A stretch of 64,000 bases of DNA from Acidipropionibacterium timonense (GTDB lineage Bacteria; Actinomycetota; Actinomycetes; Propionibacteriales; Propionibacteriaceae). Position 1 is the first letter of the stretch. Every line of letters starts with the position of its first letter. The DNA is taken from contig NZ_LR027558.1 in NCBI RefSeq assembly GCF_900605005.1, positions 951,408-1,015,407 of the forward strand. The letters run 5' to 3'. The notes beneath the pieces were generated by a model. It had not been told where the DNA came from. It saw only the letters and a program-made list of their open reading frames with translations, and did no database searches. Positions 17,372-24,620 of the stretch are shown piece after piece. The position numbers were made by a program, and so were the translations under genes.

Positions 17372-18520
17372 TCACGCCTTGATGACGATGCGGGGGTTCT
17401 GGGCCGGGTCGAGCCAGCGGAGGGTGGCGTCGAGTTCGGAGTGGGAGTTGATGGCCACGCAGCCGCCGGTGTAGCTGGTGGCGTAGTGCAGGAAGATTCC
17501 GGCACCTGAGCCGGCGCCGTACCGGATGGGGGACGAATAGTTGTACGACAGGACCACGGCTTGCCGGTAAAGGGAGCCGGCATAGTCGGCCAGATGCTCG
17601 TTGGCAGACGTGGACAGGTGCGAGCAATCCTCGCGCCACCGGTTGTAATCAGCCTGGTGGGGGTCTTCGATCCACCACGAGCACGACCCGATCGTCCGGT
17701 ACGACAGCTTGGTGCCCGGGTTACCCACACCGAACGCTGAGATGACACTGAACGTGCCGGCTGGCGTGGTGTTCGTGCCTTGCCGGCGAGCCGAGGCGTC
17801 CACGACGCCACCGGAGCCGAAGACCGATCCGACACCCGACGCCGACACCTTGACCCAGCCCTTGCTGGCACCCTGCCACTGGTAGCGAGCCCAGGTGCCG
17901 TGAGTACCCGAGGTCCGGTCAGCAACCATGACCTGCTGGGACACATCAGCCGAGACCGAGGTACCCGGAGCAAACCGCGACACCCGAACCGACGCCGACG
18001 GTGTCGAGACCGCAGCCGTGTACACCCGCAGGTAATGGGACGCGACCCACGCAGGCTTCGACCGATACGACACCGGAGTCCAGCCGTTGACCGACGCGCC
18101 ACGAACCCCCACATGGGCGCCACGCGCCAACACGCCTCGTTTCGAGCACGACGTCGATGCGCACGAGCGCACATTGACCGCCGTCGTGGCCGCCACCAGG
18201 CCACTGGAGGGCAACGACGCCGACGTCGTCGACCCGGCGCGCAGGTAGCGCGACGCAACCCAGGCAGCCCGACCCCGGTACGACACCGGGGTCTACCCGG
18301 AACGCGACACACCACGCACCGCCACATGCCCGCCTCTGGGCAACAGACCGAGCCTTGCACACGACGTCGACGCGCACGAGCGCACGTTGACCGCCGTCGT
18401 CGCATACACCAGACCCGACGACGGCATCGCCGACGCCGTCGACGCCCCAATGGCCGGAATCGTGGCAGCACCCGCCGCCACAGCGGCCACCGCGGCCGCT
18501 ACACGCCTAGACACGAACAT
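17372..18520 (-). pseudogene. SH3-domain L,D-transpeptidase, copy A, amber-interrupted
   Basis: The frame starts with ATG at 18520 after GGAAGGA and encodes a signal peptide (to about residue 31), two bacterial SH3 repeats with VNVRSCASTSC, and a YkuD-type L,D-transpeptidase domain ending HYATSYTGGCVAI with catalytic Cys. A TAG at 18293-18295 interrupts the first SH3 repeat exactly where the second repeat has Trp (NGWTPVSY versus RSG-stop-TPVSY), so one G-to-A change from TGG explains it. The frame is otherwise open for 382 codons. The product would be a 75-residue exported fragment unless read through. Its end, RIVIKA, differs from the other two copies. Confidence 0.8.
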
Positions 18521-20319
18521 GACAATCCTTCCAATCAACCAGTGATGACGATGCGGGGGTTCTGGGCCGGGTCGAGCCAGCGGAGGGTGGCGTCGAGTTC
18601 GGAGTGGGAGTTGATGGCCACGCAGCCGCCGGTGTAGCTGGTGGCGTAGTGCAGGAAGATTCCGGCACCTGAGCCGGCGCCGTACCGGATGGGGGACGAA
18701 TAGTTGTACGACAGGACCACGGCTTGCCGGTAAAGGGAGCCGGCATAGTCGGCCAGATGCTCGTTGGCAGACGTGGACAGGTGCGAGCAATCCTCGCGCC
18801 ACCGGTTGTAATCAGCCTGGTGGGGGTCTTCGATCCACCACGAGCACGACCCGATCGTCCGGTACGACAGCTTGGTGCCCGGGTTACCCACACCGAACGC
18901 TGAGATGACACTGAACGTGCCGGCTGGCGTGGTGTTCGTGCCTTGCCGGCGAGCCGAGGCGTCCACGACGCCACCGGAGCCGAAGACCGATCCGACACCC
19001 GACGCCGACACCTTGACCCAGCCCTTGCTGGCACCCTGCCACTGGTAGCGAGCCCAGGTGCCGTGAGTACCCGAGGTCCGGTCAGCAACCATGACCTGCT
19101 GGGACACATCAGCCGAGACCGAGGTACCCGGAGCAAACCGCGACACCCGAACCGACGCCGACGGTGTCGAGACCGCAGCCGTGTACACCCGCAGGTAATG
19201 GGACGCGACCCACGCAGGCTTCGACCGATACGACACCGGAGTCCAGCCGTTGACCGACGCGCCACGAACCCCCACATGGGCGCCACGCGCCAACACGCCT
19301 CGTTTCGAGCACGACGTCGATGCGCACGAGCGCACATTGACCGCCGTCGTGGCCGCCACCAGGCCACTGGAGGGCAACGACGCCGACGTCGTCGACCCGG
19401 CGCGCAGGTAGCGCGACGCAACCCAGGCAGCCCGACCCCGGTACGACACCGGGGTCTACCCGGAACGCGACACACCACGCACCGCCACATGCCCGCCTCT
19501 GGGCAACAGACCGAGCCTTGCACACGACGTCGACGCGCACGAGCGCACGTTGACCGCCGTCGTCGCATACACCAGACCCGACGACGGCATCGCCGACGCC
19601 GTCGACGCCCCAATGGCCGGAATCGTGGCAGCACCCGCCGCCACAGCGGCCACCGCGGCCGCTACACGCCTAGACACGAACATGACAATCCTTCCAATCA
19701 ACCAGTGATGACGATGCGGGGGTTCTGGGCCGGGTCGAGCCAGCGGAGGGTGGCGTCGAGTTCGGAGTGGGAGTTGATGGCCACGCAGCCGCCGGTGTAG
19801 CTGGTGGCGTAGTGCAGGAAGATTCCGGCACCTGAGCCGGCGCCGTACCGGATGGGGGACGAATAGTTGTACGACAGGACCACGGCTTGCCGGTAAAGGG
19901 AGCCGGCATAGTCGGCCAGATGCTCGTTGGCAGACGTGGACAGGTGCGAGCAATCCTCGCGCCACCGGTTGTAATCAGCCTGGTGGGGGTCTTCGATCCA
20001 CCACGAGCACGACCCGATCGTCCGGTACGACAGCTTGGTGCCCGGGTTACCCACACCGAACGCTGAGATGACACTGAACGTGCCGGCTGGCGTGGTGTTC
20101 GTGCCTTGCCGGCGAGCCGAGGCGTCCACGACGCCACCGGAGCCGAAGACCGATCCGACACCCGACGCCGACACCTTGACCCAGCCCTTGCTGGCACCCT
20201 GCCACTGGTAGCGAGCCCAGGTGCCGTGAGTACCCGAGGTCCGGTCAGCAACCATGACCTGCTGGGACACATCAGCCGAGACCGAGGTACCCGGAGCAAA
20301 CCGCGACACCCGAACCGAC
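17380..20319. repeat. Tandem 1,163-bp duplication plus a third partial copy
   Basis: Unit 1 (17380-18542) and unit 2 (18543-19705) read identically over 1,163 bp, and unit 3 (19706 to about 20319) shares the first 614 bp before diverging. The marker GATGACGATG recurs at 17381, 18544 and 19707. Each unit carries an L,D-transpeptidase domain; units 1 and 2 also carry the two SH3-like domains and signal peptide. The period is not a multiple of three, so the copies are separate genes rather than a longer fusion. Confidence 0.9.
18535..19683 (-). pseudogene. SH3-domain L,D-transpeptidase, copy B, amber-interrupted
   Basis: This copy matches copy A across 1,163 bp, including the amber codon (TAG at 19456-19458). 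It has the same signal peptide, two SH3 repeats and YkuD domain, but ends RIVITG like the lipoprotein copy at 19698. That makes B a chimera: the 5' part of A joined to the 3' end of the lipoprotein gene, as expected from unequal crossing-over inside the shared catalytic region. Its stop lies 14 bases before the copy A start, within A's ribosome-binding region. Confidence 0.8.
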
Positions 20320-20687
20320 CGCTTCGTGGCAGGCGCCCGGGTCGCCGTCGCTGAGGCTCTCCGGGTCGTGGTCGACGAGGTAACCCGGCGCGGGCTGGCC
20401 GCCGCCGTGCCACGGCCCACACTCGCCCGGGACGTCGCGCTGGCCGTCGCGGTGGCGGTGCTGCGGGTCGTCGGCCGCGGCGATGAGGCCGAGGAGACCG
20501 GTGACGACGACACCGGCGGGCGCCCGCTCGGCGTCGACGCGACCGTCGGAATCCGTGAGGCCGTCGCAAAGGACGCCGAGGTCGTGGGCGACGGTGACGC
20601 CGGCACACCAGCCGACGATCCGCCAGCACCACACCCGGCCACCACCACCGAGGCAGCGGCTACTACTACAGACAACTTTCGAGTCAC
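19698..20687 (-). CDS. L,D-transpeptidase lipoprotein
   Basis: A 329-residue lipoprotein. GTG at 20687 follows AGGAGG, and the N-terminus MTRKLSVVVA leads to a lipobox VAGC with Cys19. Residues 20-125 are a Ser/Thr/Ala-rich linker. The remainder is the same YkuD L,D-transpeptidase domain as in the two downstream broken copies, including HYATSYTGGCVAI with the catalytic His and Cys. Such enzymes form 3-3 peptide cross-links or attach proteins to peptidoglycan outside the membrane. In a conjugative element it could remodel the wall at the mating channel. It is the only intact copy and the first of the three in transcription order. Confidence 0.85.
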   Translation of the reverse strand: MTRKLSVVVAAASVVVAGCGAGGSSAGVPASPSPTTSASFATASRIPTVASTPSGRPPVSSSPVSSASSPRPTTRSTATATASATSRASVGRGTAAASPRRVTSSTTTRRASATATRAPATKRSVRVSRFAPGTSVSADVSQQVMVADRTSGTHGTWARYQWQGASKGWVKVSASGVGSVFGSGGVVDASARRQGTNTTPAGTFSVISAFGVGNPGTKLSYRTIGSCSWWIEDPHQADYNRWREDCSHLSTSANEHLADYAGSLYRQAVVLSYNYSSPIRYGAGSGAGIFLHYATSYTGGCVAINSHSELDATLRWLDPAQNPRIVITG

Positions 20688-20700
20688 AACATCCTCCTGA

Positions 20701-21879
20701 TCAGGCTCGACGACCGGAAGACGACGCTGTACGCAGCGATGCTTTCGCTGCGGCCAGCAACTCCCGGTGCCGCATGGCGGCCTGCTCATCATGACGCCAC
20801 GACTGGGCGGCGGCGAACGCGTCTCGGGCTCGACGCTCGGCGGCCGTGAGCGTCGGTGGGGTCGGGGTCGGTCGGCCTGTGGCGGGGTCTGCGACCGGGG
20901 GATGCTCCAGCGGCAACCCCCGCAGCCGGGAACACACCAGCCCGGCCATCGAGTGGACCCGTGGCGGCAGCTCGTTCGCGGCCAGGGTGTCCCGCACCTG
21001 ACGTGGCCGCCACCCGCCGGCCACCAGGGCCTCCAACAGCGGAGCGACCCGGGCGGCGCCCGCCTCGTCCAGAACCTGCATCGCCTCGGGCAGACACGCC
21101 CGGACCAGCCTCCACGTCTCGGCCGTCACGGCGCCCGACCCCTCAGGGCTGCCCGTGCCCCCAGCCTCGACAACCGGGCCACCATCGCCCCGCTCGTCGT
21201 CCGCCGGGTCGTCGGCCTCGACCGGTCCGTCGTGGGTCAGATCGTCGGTCACCTCGGCCTCGACCTGACCTGACCCGGCCCGACCAGAGCCGGCGTCGCC
21301 CACGACGCGGCTCGCCGTCGACGGGAAGGGTCGGGTTAGGTCTGGTTCAGGTGATGGTTCTTCCTTATGAGGGGGTGTGGGGGAGTGTGTCACCAGTGTC
21401 ACAGGGGGGGTGTCACCAGTGTCACAGTGGTCAGCCACTGCGCCACCAGTGACACAGTGCCCTCCACGAGGGGATTCACCGTCGACCACGATGGGGGAGT
21501 CCACCACTGTGCCATCCATGTCACAGTGCACTCGACTAGGGGTTTCACGTTCCACGCCCGGACGGGATGATGCGGGGACACGACGGCGCGACACACTGTC
21601 AGGCACGAGCAGATGCCACACCGCCTGAACCCGACGCAGACCACCATCAGCGGCGATCTCATAGCCCTCACGTCGCTCGACCAGCCCAAGCTCAGCCAGC
21701 CCATCCAAGGCCCGGAACACGGTGCGACGCGACGACGACGCCATGTCCGCGAGCGTGTCCACCCGCGGCCACGCCACATCATTCTCGTCAGCGAAGTTCG
21801 CCAACGCGACCAACACCAGCTTGTGCGTCGCATTGGCCACCGGCGCCTGCAACGCCCAGTTCACCGCCCAAATACTCAC
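20701..21879 (-). CDS. HTH_36-type winged-helix protein, replication-initiator-like
   Basis: A 392-residue protein starting at GTG 21879. Residues 1-75 form a winged helix typical of plasmid and phage replication proteins (KLVLVALANFADENDVAWPR, SSRRTVFRALDGLAELGLVERR). A long acidic, Pro/Ser/Thr-rich middle (about 100-260) follows, then a helical C-terminal region (about 270-340) with PPRVHSMAGLVCSRL. The middle coincides with a cluster of short direct repeats at the DNA level (21388-21528), reminiscent of origins lying inside initiator genes such as phage lambda O. It resembles the element's other winged-helix protein at 12710. It could instead be a transcription factor. Confidence 0.65.
   Translation of the reverse strand: MSIWAVNWALQAPVANATHKLVLVALANFADENDVAWPRVDTLADMASSSRRTVFRALDGLAELGLVERREGYEIAADGGLRRVQAVWHLLVPDSVSRRRVPASSRPGVERETPSRVHCDMDGTVVDSPIVVDGESPRGGHCVTGGAVADHCDTGDTPPVTLVTHSPTPPHKEEPSPEPDLTRPFPSTASRVVGDAGSGRAGSGQVEAEVTDDLTHDGPVEADDPADDERGDGGPVVEAGGTGSPEGSGAVTAETWRLVRACLPEAMQVLDEAGAARVAPLLEALVAGGWRPRQVRDTLAANELPPRVHSMAGLVCSRLRGLPLEHPPVADPATGRPTPTPPTLTAAERRARDAFAAAQSWRHDEQAAMRHRELLAAAKASLRTASSSGRRA
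21388..21528. repeat. Iteron-like repeats inside the winged-helix gene
   Basis: TGTCACCAGTGTCACAG occurs perfectly at 21388 and 21411, 23 bp apart, close to two helical turns. Diverged copies follow at 21441 (CGCCACCAGTGACACAG) and 21512 (CCATCCATGTCACAGTG), with related CACTGTG half-sites between them. The reading frame passes through them. The spacing and motif conservation look like protein-binding iterons rather than a protein-level repeat. Confidence 0.5.
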
Positions 21880-21985
21880 GACTCACACCCCCGCCCCATC
21901 CACACTGACCAAGACCCCGACCACTGTTGGCCGGCAGGCACCCGACATCGACACCGACGCCAGGCGATTCACGTCACACCGGCGA

Positions 21986-22252
21986 TCACGCGCACTCATC
22001 GTGGAATCCCACCGTGTGCTCCGCCGCCCGCGCGGCCGTCTCCGCCGCGCGTTCACCCCGCAACGCTTCCGCCTCTGCCCAACTCGCAGGGATCTGCCAC
22101 CGGCCCCCCGGCGTGCAAAACGCACCAGGAATCCCACCCTTGGCAGCCCACCTGCGCACCTGCCACGCCGTCGCCCACCCAATCCGGACCGCCGCCTGAG
22201 CAGGCGACAGCCACAGCGAGGTGGCGGTGGGGTGCGTGTGAGGTTGACCCAT
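21986..22252 (-). CDS. Excisionase-like small DNA-binding protein
   Basis: An 88-residue protein. LWLSPAQAAVRIGWATAWQV followed by RRWAAKGGIPGAFCTPGGRWQIP matches the helix-turn-helix plus wing of MerR-like excisionase (AlpA/Xis) proteins. Such proteins bind attachment-site arms and steer integration/excision or regulate element genes. Its position beside the attachment-site tRNA supports this, though the integrase itself is not in the window. It diverges from the repressor-like gene at 22350 across a short operator-containing gap. The ribosome binding site is weak. Confidence 0.6.
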   Translation of the reverse strand: MGQPHTHPTATSLWLSPAQAAVRIGWATAWQVRRWAAKGGIPGAFCTPGGRWQIPASWAEAEALRGERAAETAARAAEHTVGFHDECA

Positions 22253-22286
22253 GACTTGAAAGTAACACTAACAGTCAGGTAGCGCA

Positions 22287-22299
22287 ACTTGTAACAAGT
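22287..22299. promoter_or_regulatory. Inverted-repeat operator candidate
   Basis: ACTTGT-A-ACAAGT is a perfect dyad midway in the 97-bp divergent gap between the excisionase-like gene and the repressor-like gene. Further GACTTG half-sites lie at 22253 and 22311. The position fits autoregulation of a lysis/lysogeny-type switch; the binding protein is not identified. Confidence 0.5.
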
Positions 22300-22349
22300 G
22301 GCATTTCTATGACTTGTGCAGTTTCGTGGCGAGTGTTAGCCTATGTCGC

Positions 22350-22703
22350 ATGAGCAAGAAACTTGAAGCTTTGCGAGCGTCAGGTACGATCCAGTCCTAC
22401 AGTGCTGACGAGGCGGTCGGCATCGTGGTGAACCAGCTCATGTTCGTGCAACGGATCAGTAGGCGGTCCCTCGGTGACGTACTGGGCATCACAGGGCCTG
22501 CCGCGGGCATGAAGCTCCGCGGTGACATCGGATGGTCGCTTGATGACTTGTCGAGGGTGTCGCGCTATTTCGGACTCTCGGTTGCTGACCTTGTGCCGGA
22601 GTACGTCGGGGGCCCCGCACCTGAGCCTGGTTACGTGCCGGCTCCGGTGACTCCCGAGATGGTGGGGCGTGCGGGGCTCGAACCCGCGACCCAGGGATTA
22701 TGA
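22350..22703 (+). CDS. Repressor-like regulator whose C-terminus is encoded within the tRNA gene
   Basis: A 117-residue protein starting MSKKLEALRASG at the second in-frame ATG. Residues about 20-80 look like an XRE-type helix-turn-helix (AVGIVVNQLMFVQRISRRSLGDVLGI...LDDLSRVSRYFGLSVADLVP). The last residues, GRAGLEPATQGL, are encoded by the antisense strand of the tRNA 3' end. This ending is a recognisable signature of integrative elements whose terminal gene reads into attB. In the circular element the tail would differ. It probably controls the divergent excisionase-like gene through the dyad at 22287. Confidence 0.7.
   Translation: MSKKLEALRASGTIQSYSADEAVGIVVNQLMFVQRISRRSLGDVLGITGPAAGMKLRGDIGWSLDDLSRVSRYFGLSVADLVPEYVGGPAPEPGYVPAPVTPEMVGRAGLEPATQGL
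22660..22703. other. Probable attachment-site core in the tRNA 3' end
   Basis: The element's terminal gene extends to 22703 inside the tRNA. The tRNA 3' half from T-loop to CCA is the usual recombination core for tyrosine integrases. The exact crossover cannot be fixed because the other junction is outside the window. Confidence 0.5.
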
Positions 22704-22736
22704 GTCCCCTGCTCTGACCTGCTGAGCTAACGCCCC
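22660..22736 (-). tRNA. tRNA with CAU anticodon (Met or Ile2)
   Basis: A 77-nt cloverleaf including an encoded CCA. The acceptor stem GGGGCGT pairs with ACGCCCC, the anticodon loop is CTCATAA (CAT) and the T-loop is GGTTCGAGC. With a CAU anticodon it could be elongator tRNA-Met or the lysidine-modified tRNA-Ile; there is no sign that it is initiator tRNA. The 3' end faces the conjugative element and overlaps its last gene antisense. Confidence 0.93.
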
Positions 22737-22743
22737 GATGTGC

Positions 22744-23571
22744 TCAGGACACTGTAGCGACCGGACGCCCCGCCAGCAGCGCGAGGATCGCCTCACCCAC
22801 GGCCGAGTTGTCGTGATGGCCGATGACCGGGTACCCACGTGCCAACACAGTGGGATGGGCATTCGCCACGACGTACGGCCGGCCGACCAGATCGAGCATG
22901 GTGAGGTCGTTCGGCATGTCGCCGAAGGCGACGGCGTGCGCCGGATCGACCCCGAGCTCGATGCACAGCTGCGCCAGGGCCGACCCCTTCGACACCCCCG
23001 GCGGCGCCAACTCGACCATGCCGTCGTCGAGCAGGGCCGAGAAGGTCGCCGTCGCCCGCCCTGCCACGACGGGAGCCAGCCGGTCGAGCAGCAGGTCCGA
23101 CCGCACCCCGAAGGCCCGGGCGAGCACCTTGACCGGACGATGACCAGGTCCGAGGACGTCCTCGATGGGCCCTACGCCGCGCACCCCACGGTCGAGGGGG
23201 TCACGGTCGAAACCGGGCTCAATGACACACCCCACGGCCTCCTCGGCGCAGAACCGGAGGCCGGGGACGGCGTCCCGCAGATCGGCGACCAAGGGCCCGA
23301 GGACCCCGGGTGGGAAGGTCTCGTCCGCAAGCACCCTGCCGCTGGCCAGGTCGACGCTCACCGCCCCGTTGGAGGCTAGGACCGAAGGCCTGACGCACGT
23401 GAAGTCCTCGAGCACGTCGAGCCATCGCAACGGCCGTCCGGTGGCGAAGACGACGTGGACCCCCGCCGCGGCGGCCTGCCGCACGGCTCGCGCATTGAGC
23501 GCGGAGGGCAACCGGTCAGCGCCCAGGAAGGTCCGGTCGAGATCGGTGGCGATGAGCTCGACGTCGGCCAT
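22744..23571 (-). CDS. HAD-superfamily phosphatase (Cof type)
   Basis: A 275-residue cytoplasmic phosphatase. Motif I is ATDLDRT with nucleophile Asp10 and Asp12, motif II lies in VVFATGRP, the Lys of motif III is in VSKGSAL, and motif IV is GDMPNDLTML. A large C2-type cap lies between motifs II and III, as in Cof/YbiV-like sugar- or nucleotide-phosphate phosphatases. The substrate is unknown. Its start overlaps the upstream stop (TGATG), and the gene is the first chromosomal one beyond the tRNA. Confidence 0.88.
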   Translation of the reverse strand: MADVELIATDLDRTFLGADRLPSALNARAVRQAAAAGVHVVFATGRPLRWLDVLEDFTCVRPSVLASNGAVSVDLASGRVLADETFPPGVLGPLVADLRDAVPGLRFCAEEAVGCVIEPGFDRDPLDRGVRGVGPIEDVLGPGHRPVKVLARAFGVRSDLLLDRLAPVVAGRATATFSALLDDGMVELAPPGVSKGSALAQLCIELGVDPAHAVAFGDMPNDLTMLDLVGRPYVVANAHPTVLARGYPVIGHHDNSAVGEAILALLAGRPVATVS

Positions 23572-24479
23572 CACAGCTTCTTGTTGCGGGTCGGCGTGGC
23601 CGAGCCGGACGATCCGGAGGCGCCGGGGGAGTTCATCGTCGGGGGCTTGGTCGGGGTGTGCTGGTTGTTGCCCGGGGTCGGACTGGCCGACGACGGGGAC
23701 CCCGACGACTGCGACGGGCTCGCCGACTGCGGGGAGGGGCTGCCGGAGCTCGGGCTCGGGCTGCCCGACTGTGGGGACGGGCTGCCCGACCCACCCGAGC
23801 CTGAGGCCGAGGTCGGCACCGGCGGCGGGGGAGGGCTCGGCGGGATGTTCTGGAACAACAGCACCGCGATGAGCAGGCCCAACGCCGCGAGGGTGACGAT
23901 GATGAGCCAGGCGATCGCCACGCTCGACCATCCGGCCCGGTCGCGCCGTCCCGGCCAGGGCAGTGGCCAGGTGCGGGAGGTGCCACCACGGGCGTCGTCG
24001 AGCCAGTGCAGGCGGTAGTTCGGTCCGGCGACCCTTCCCTGGGGGGAGGTCATCGACAGGTCGACGGACCGCAGGATGCGCGCGCACTCGGCCAGGGCGG
24101 CCCCCGACCCGTCATTGAGCAACGCCACCCACGGCGCCAACGGTGTCTCGCCGGGAAGCACGGGGTCGTCGGTCTCGCTGCGGAAGAGGTACCCGAGGCG
24201 TCCGGAGTCCTGCCCCTGACCGCCGCGGGCGACGACGGTCTCGACGTGGAGGTGGTTGACCTCCCCGGCCAGTCGGTCGCGGGCCGCGGCGTCACCGGCG
24301 GCGCCGTGCGTCAGGAGGACGAGGAGCACCGGTGTGTCGGCGTCGTCGTGCGCCAGATAGGTGATCCCTGCGGGCATGGCGAGGGCTCGCGCGTCGAGCC
24401 AGAAGTCGCCCACCTTCGGTGGGTCCTCCGGCAGGAGCGGGGTCGGCCCCGGCGGTCCGGGTACAGATGACGTCGACAT
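23571..24479 (-). CDS. Single-pass membrane protein with Ser/Pro-rich tail
   Basis: A 302-residue protein of unknown family. Residues 1-185 look like a globular cytoplasmic domain rich in Asp and Leu (TYLAHDDADTPVLLVLLTHG). A transmembrane helix (about 193-218) follows, then an extracellular tail made almost entirely of Ser, Pro, Gly and Thr (PSPQSGSPSPSSGSPSPQ). It diverges from the moxR gene. The cytoplasmic-sensor plus wall-spanning-tail layout is common in actinobacteria, but no kinase motifs are present. Confidence 0.7.
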   Translation of the reverse strand: MSTSSVPGPPGPTPLLPEDPPKVGDFWLDARALAMPAGITYLAHDDADTPVLLVLLTHGAAGDAAARDRLAGEVNHLHVETVVARGGQGQDSGRLGYLFRSETDDPVLPGETPLAPWVALLNDGSGAALAECARILRSVDLSMTSPQGRVAGPNYRLHWLDDARGGTSRTWPLPWPGRRDRAGWSSVAIAWLIIVTLAALGLLIAVLLFQNIPPSPPPPPVPTSASGSGGSGSPSPQSGSPSPSSGSPSPQSASPSQSSGSPSSASPTPGNNQHTPTKPPTMNSPGASGSSGSATPTRNKKL

Positions 24480-24620
24480 CGCCCACCATCTCACCACACT
24501 CGGTGCAACCCTGGCTCGAACCGACCACGGGGCCGACTTGCCTGGAAGAGATACATCGTCACGGTATCGTGGCAGCGGCCCGACCTCATCGGGCCGACGA
24601 CGGCGCAGGCAGGAGAACTC

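Larger units (their letters stand above)
1..22703. mobile_element. Right part of an integrated conjugative element ending in a tRNA gene
   Basis: This stretch is accessory DNA carrying a type IV secretion/conjugation gene set, a restriction-modification pair, an IS end, plasmid-like helix-turn-helix proteins, a sortase with a surface protein, and peptidoglycan-modifying enzymes. Its right edge is defined by a small regulatory gene whose last codons lie in the 3' end of a tRNA gene, the usual attachment site of tyrosine-integrase elements. Immediately beyond the tRNA the genes become ordinary chromosomal ones. No integrase, relaxase or second copy of the tRNA 3' end is visible, so the left end lies outside the window. 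The IS and the restriction-modification pair could be separate insertions into the element or flanking DNA. Confidence 0.75.

Noticed and set aside
18293-18295. Amber codon as a pyrrolysine or programmed recoding site
   Set aside because: No pyl genes or recoding structure are visible, and the paralogous SH3 repeat has Trp at this position, so a TGG-to-TAG mutation is simpler.
17342-18471. In-frame extension of the surface protein through the transpeptidase copy upstream, giving about 1,200 residues
   Set aside because: ATG 17325 has a good ribosome binding site and starts a clear signal peptide; the upstream part is the wrong frame of the transpeptidase gene.
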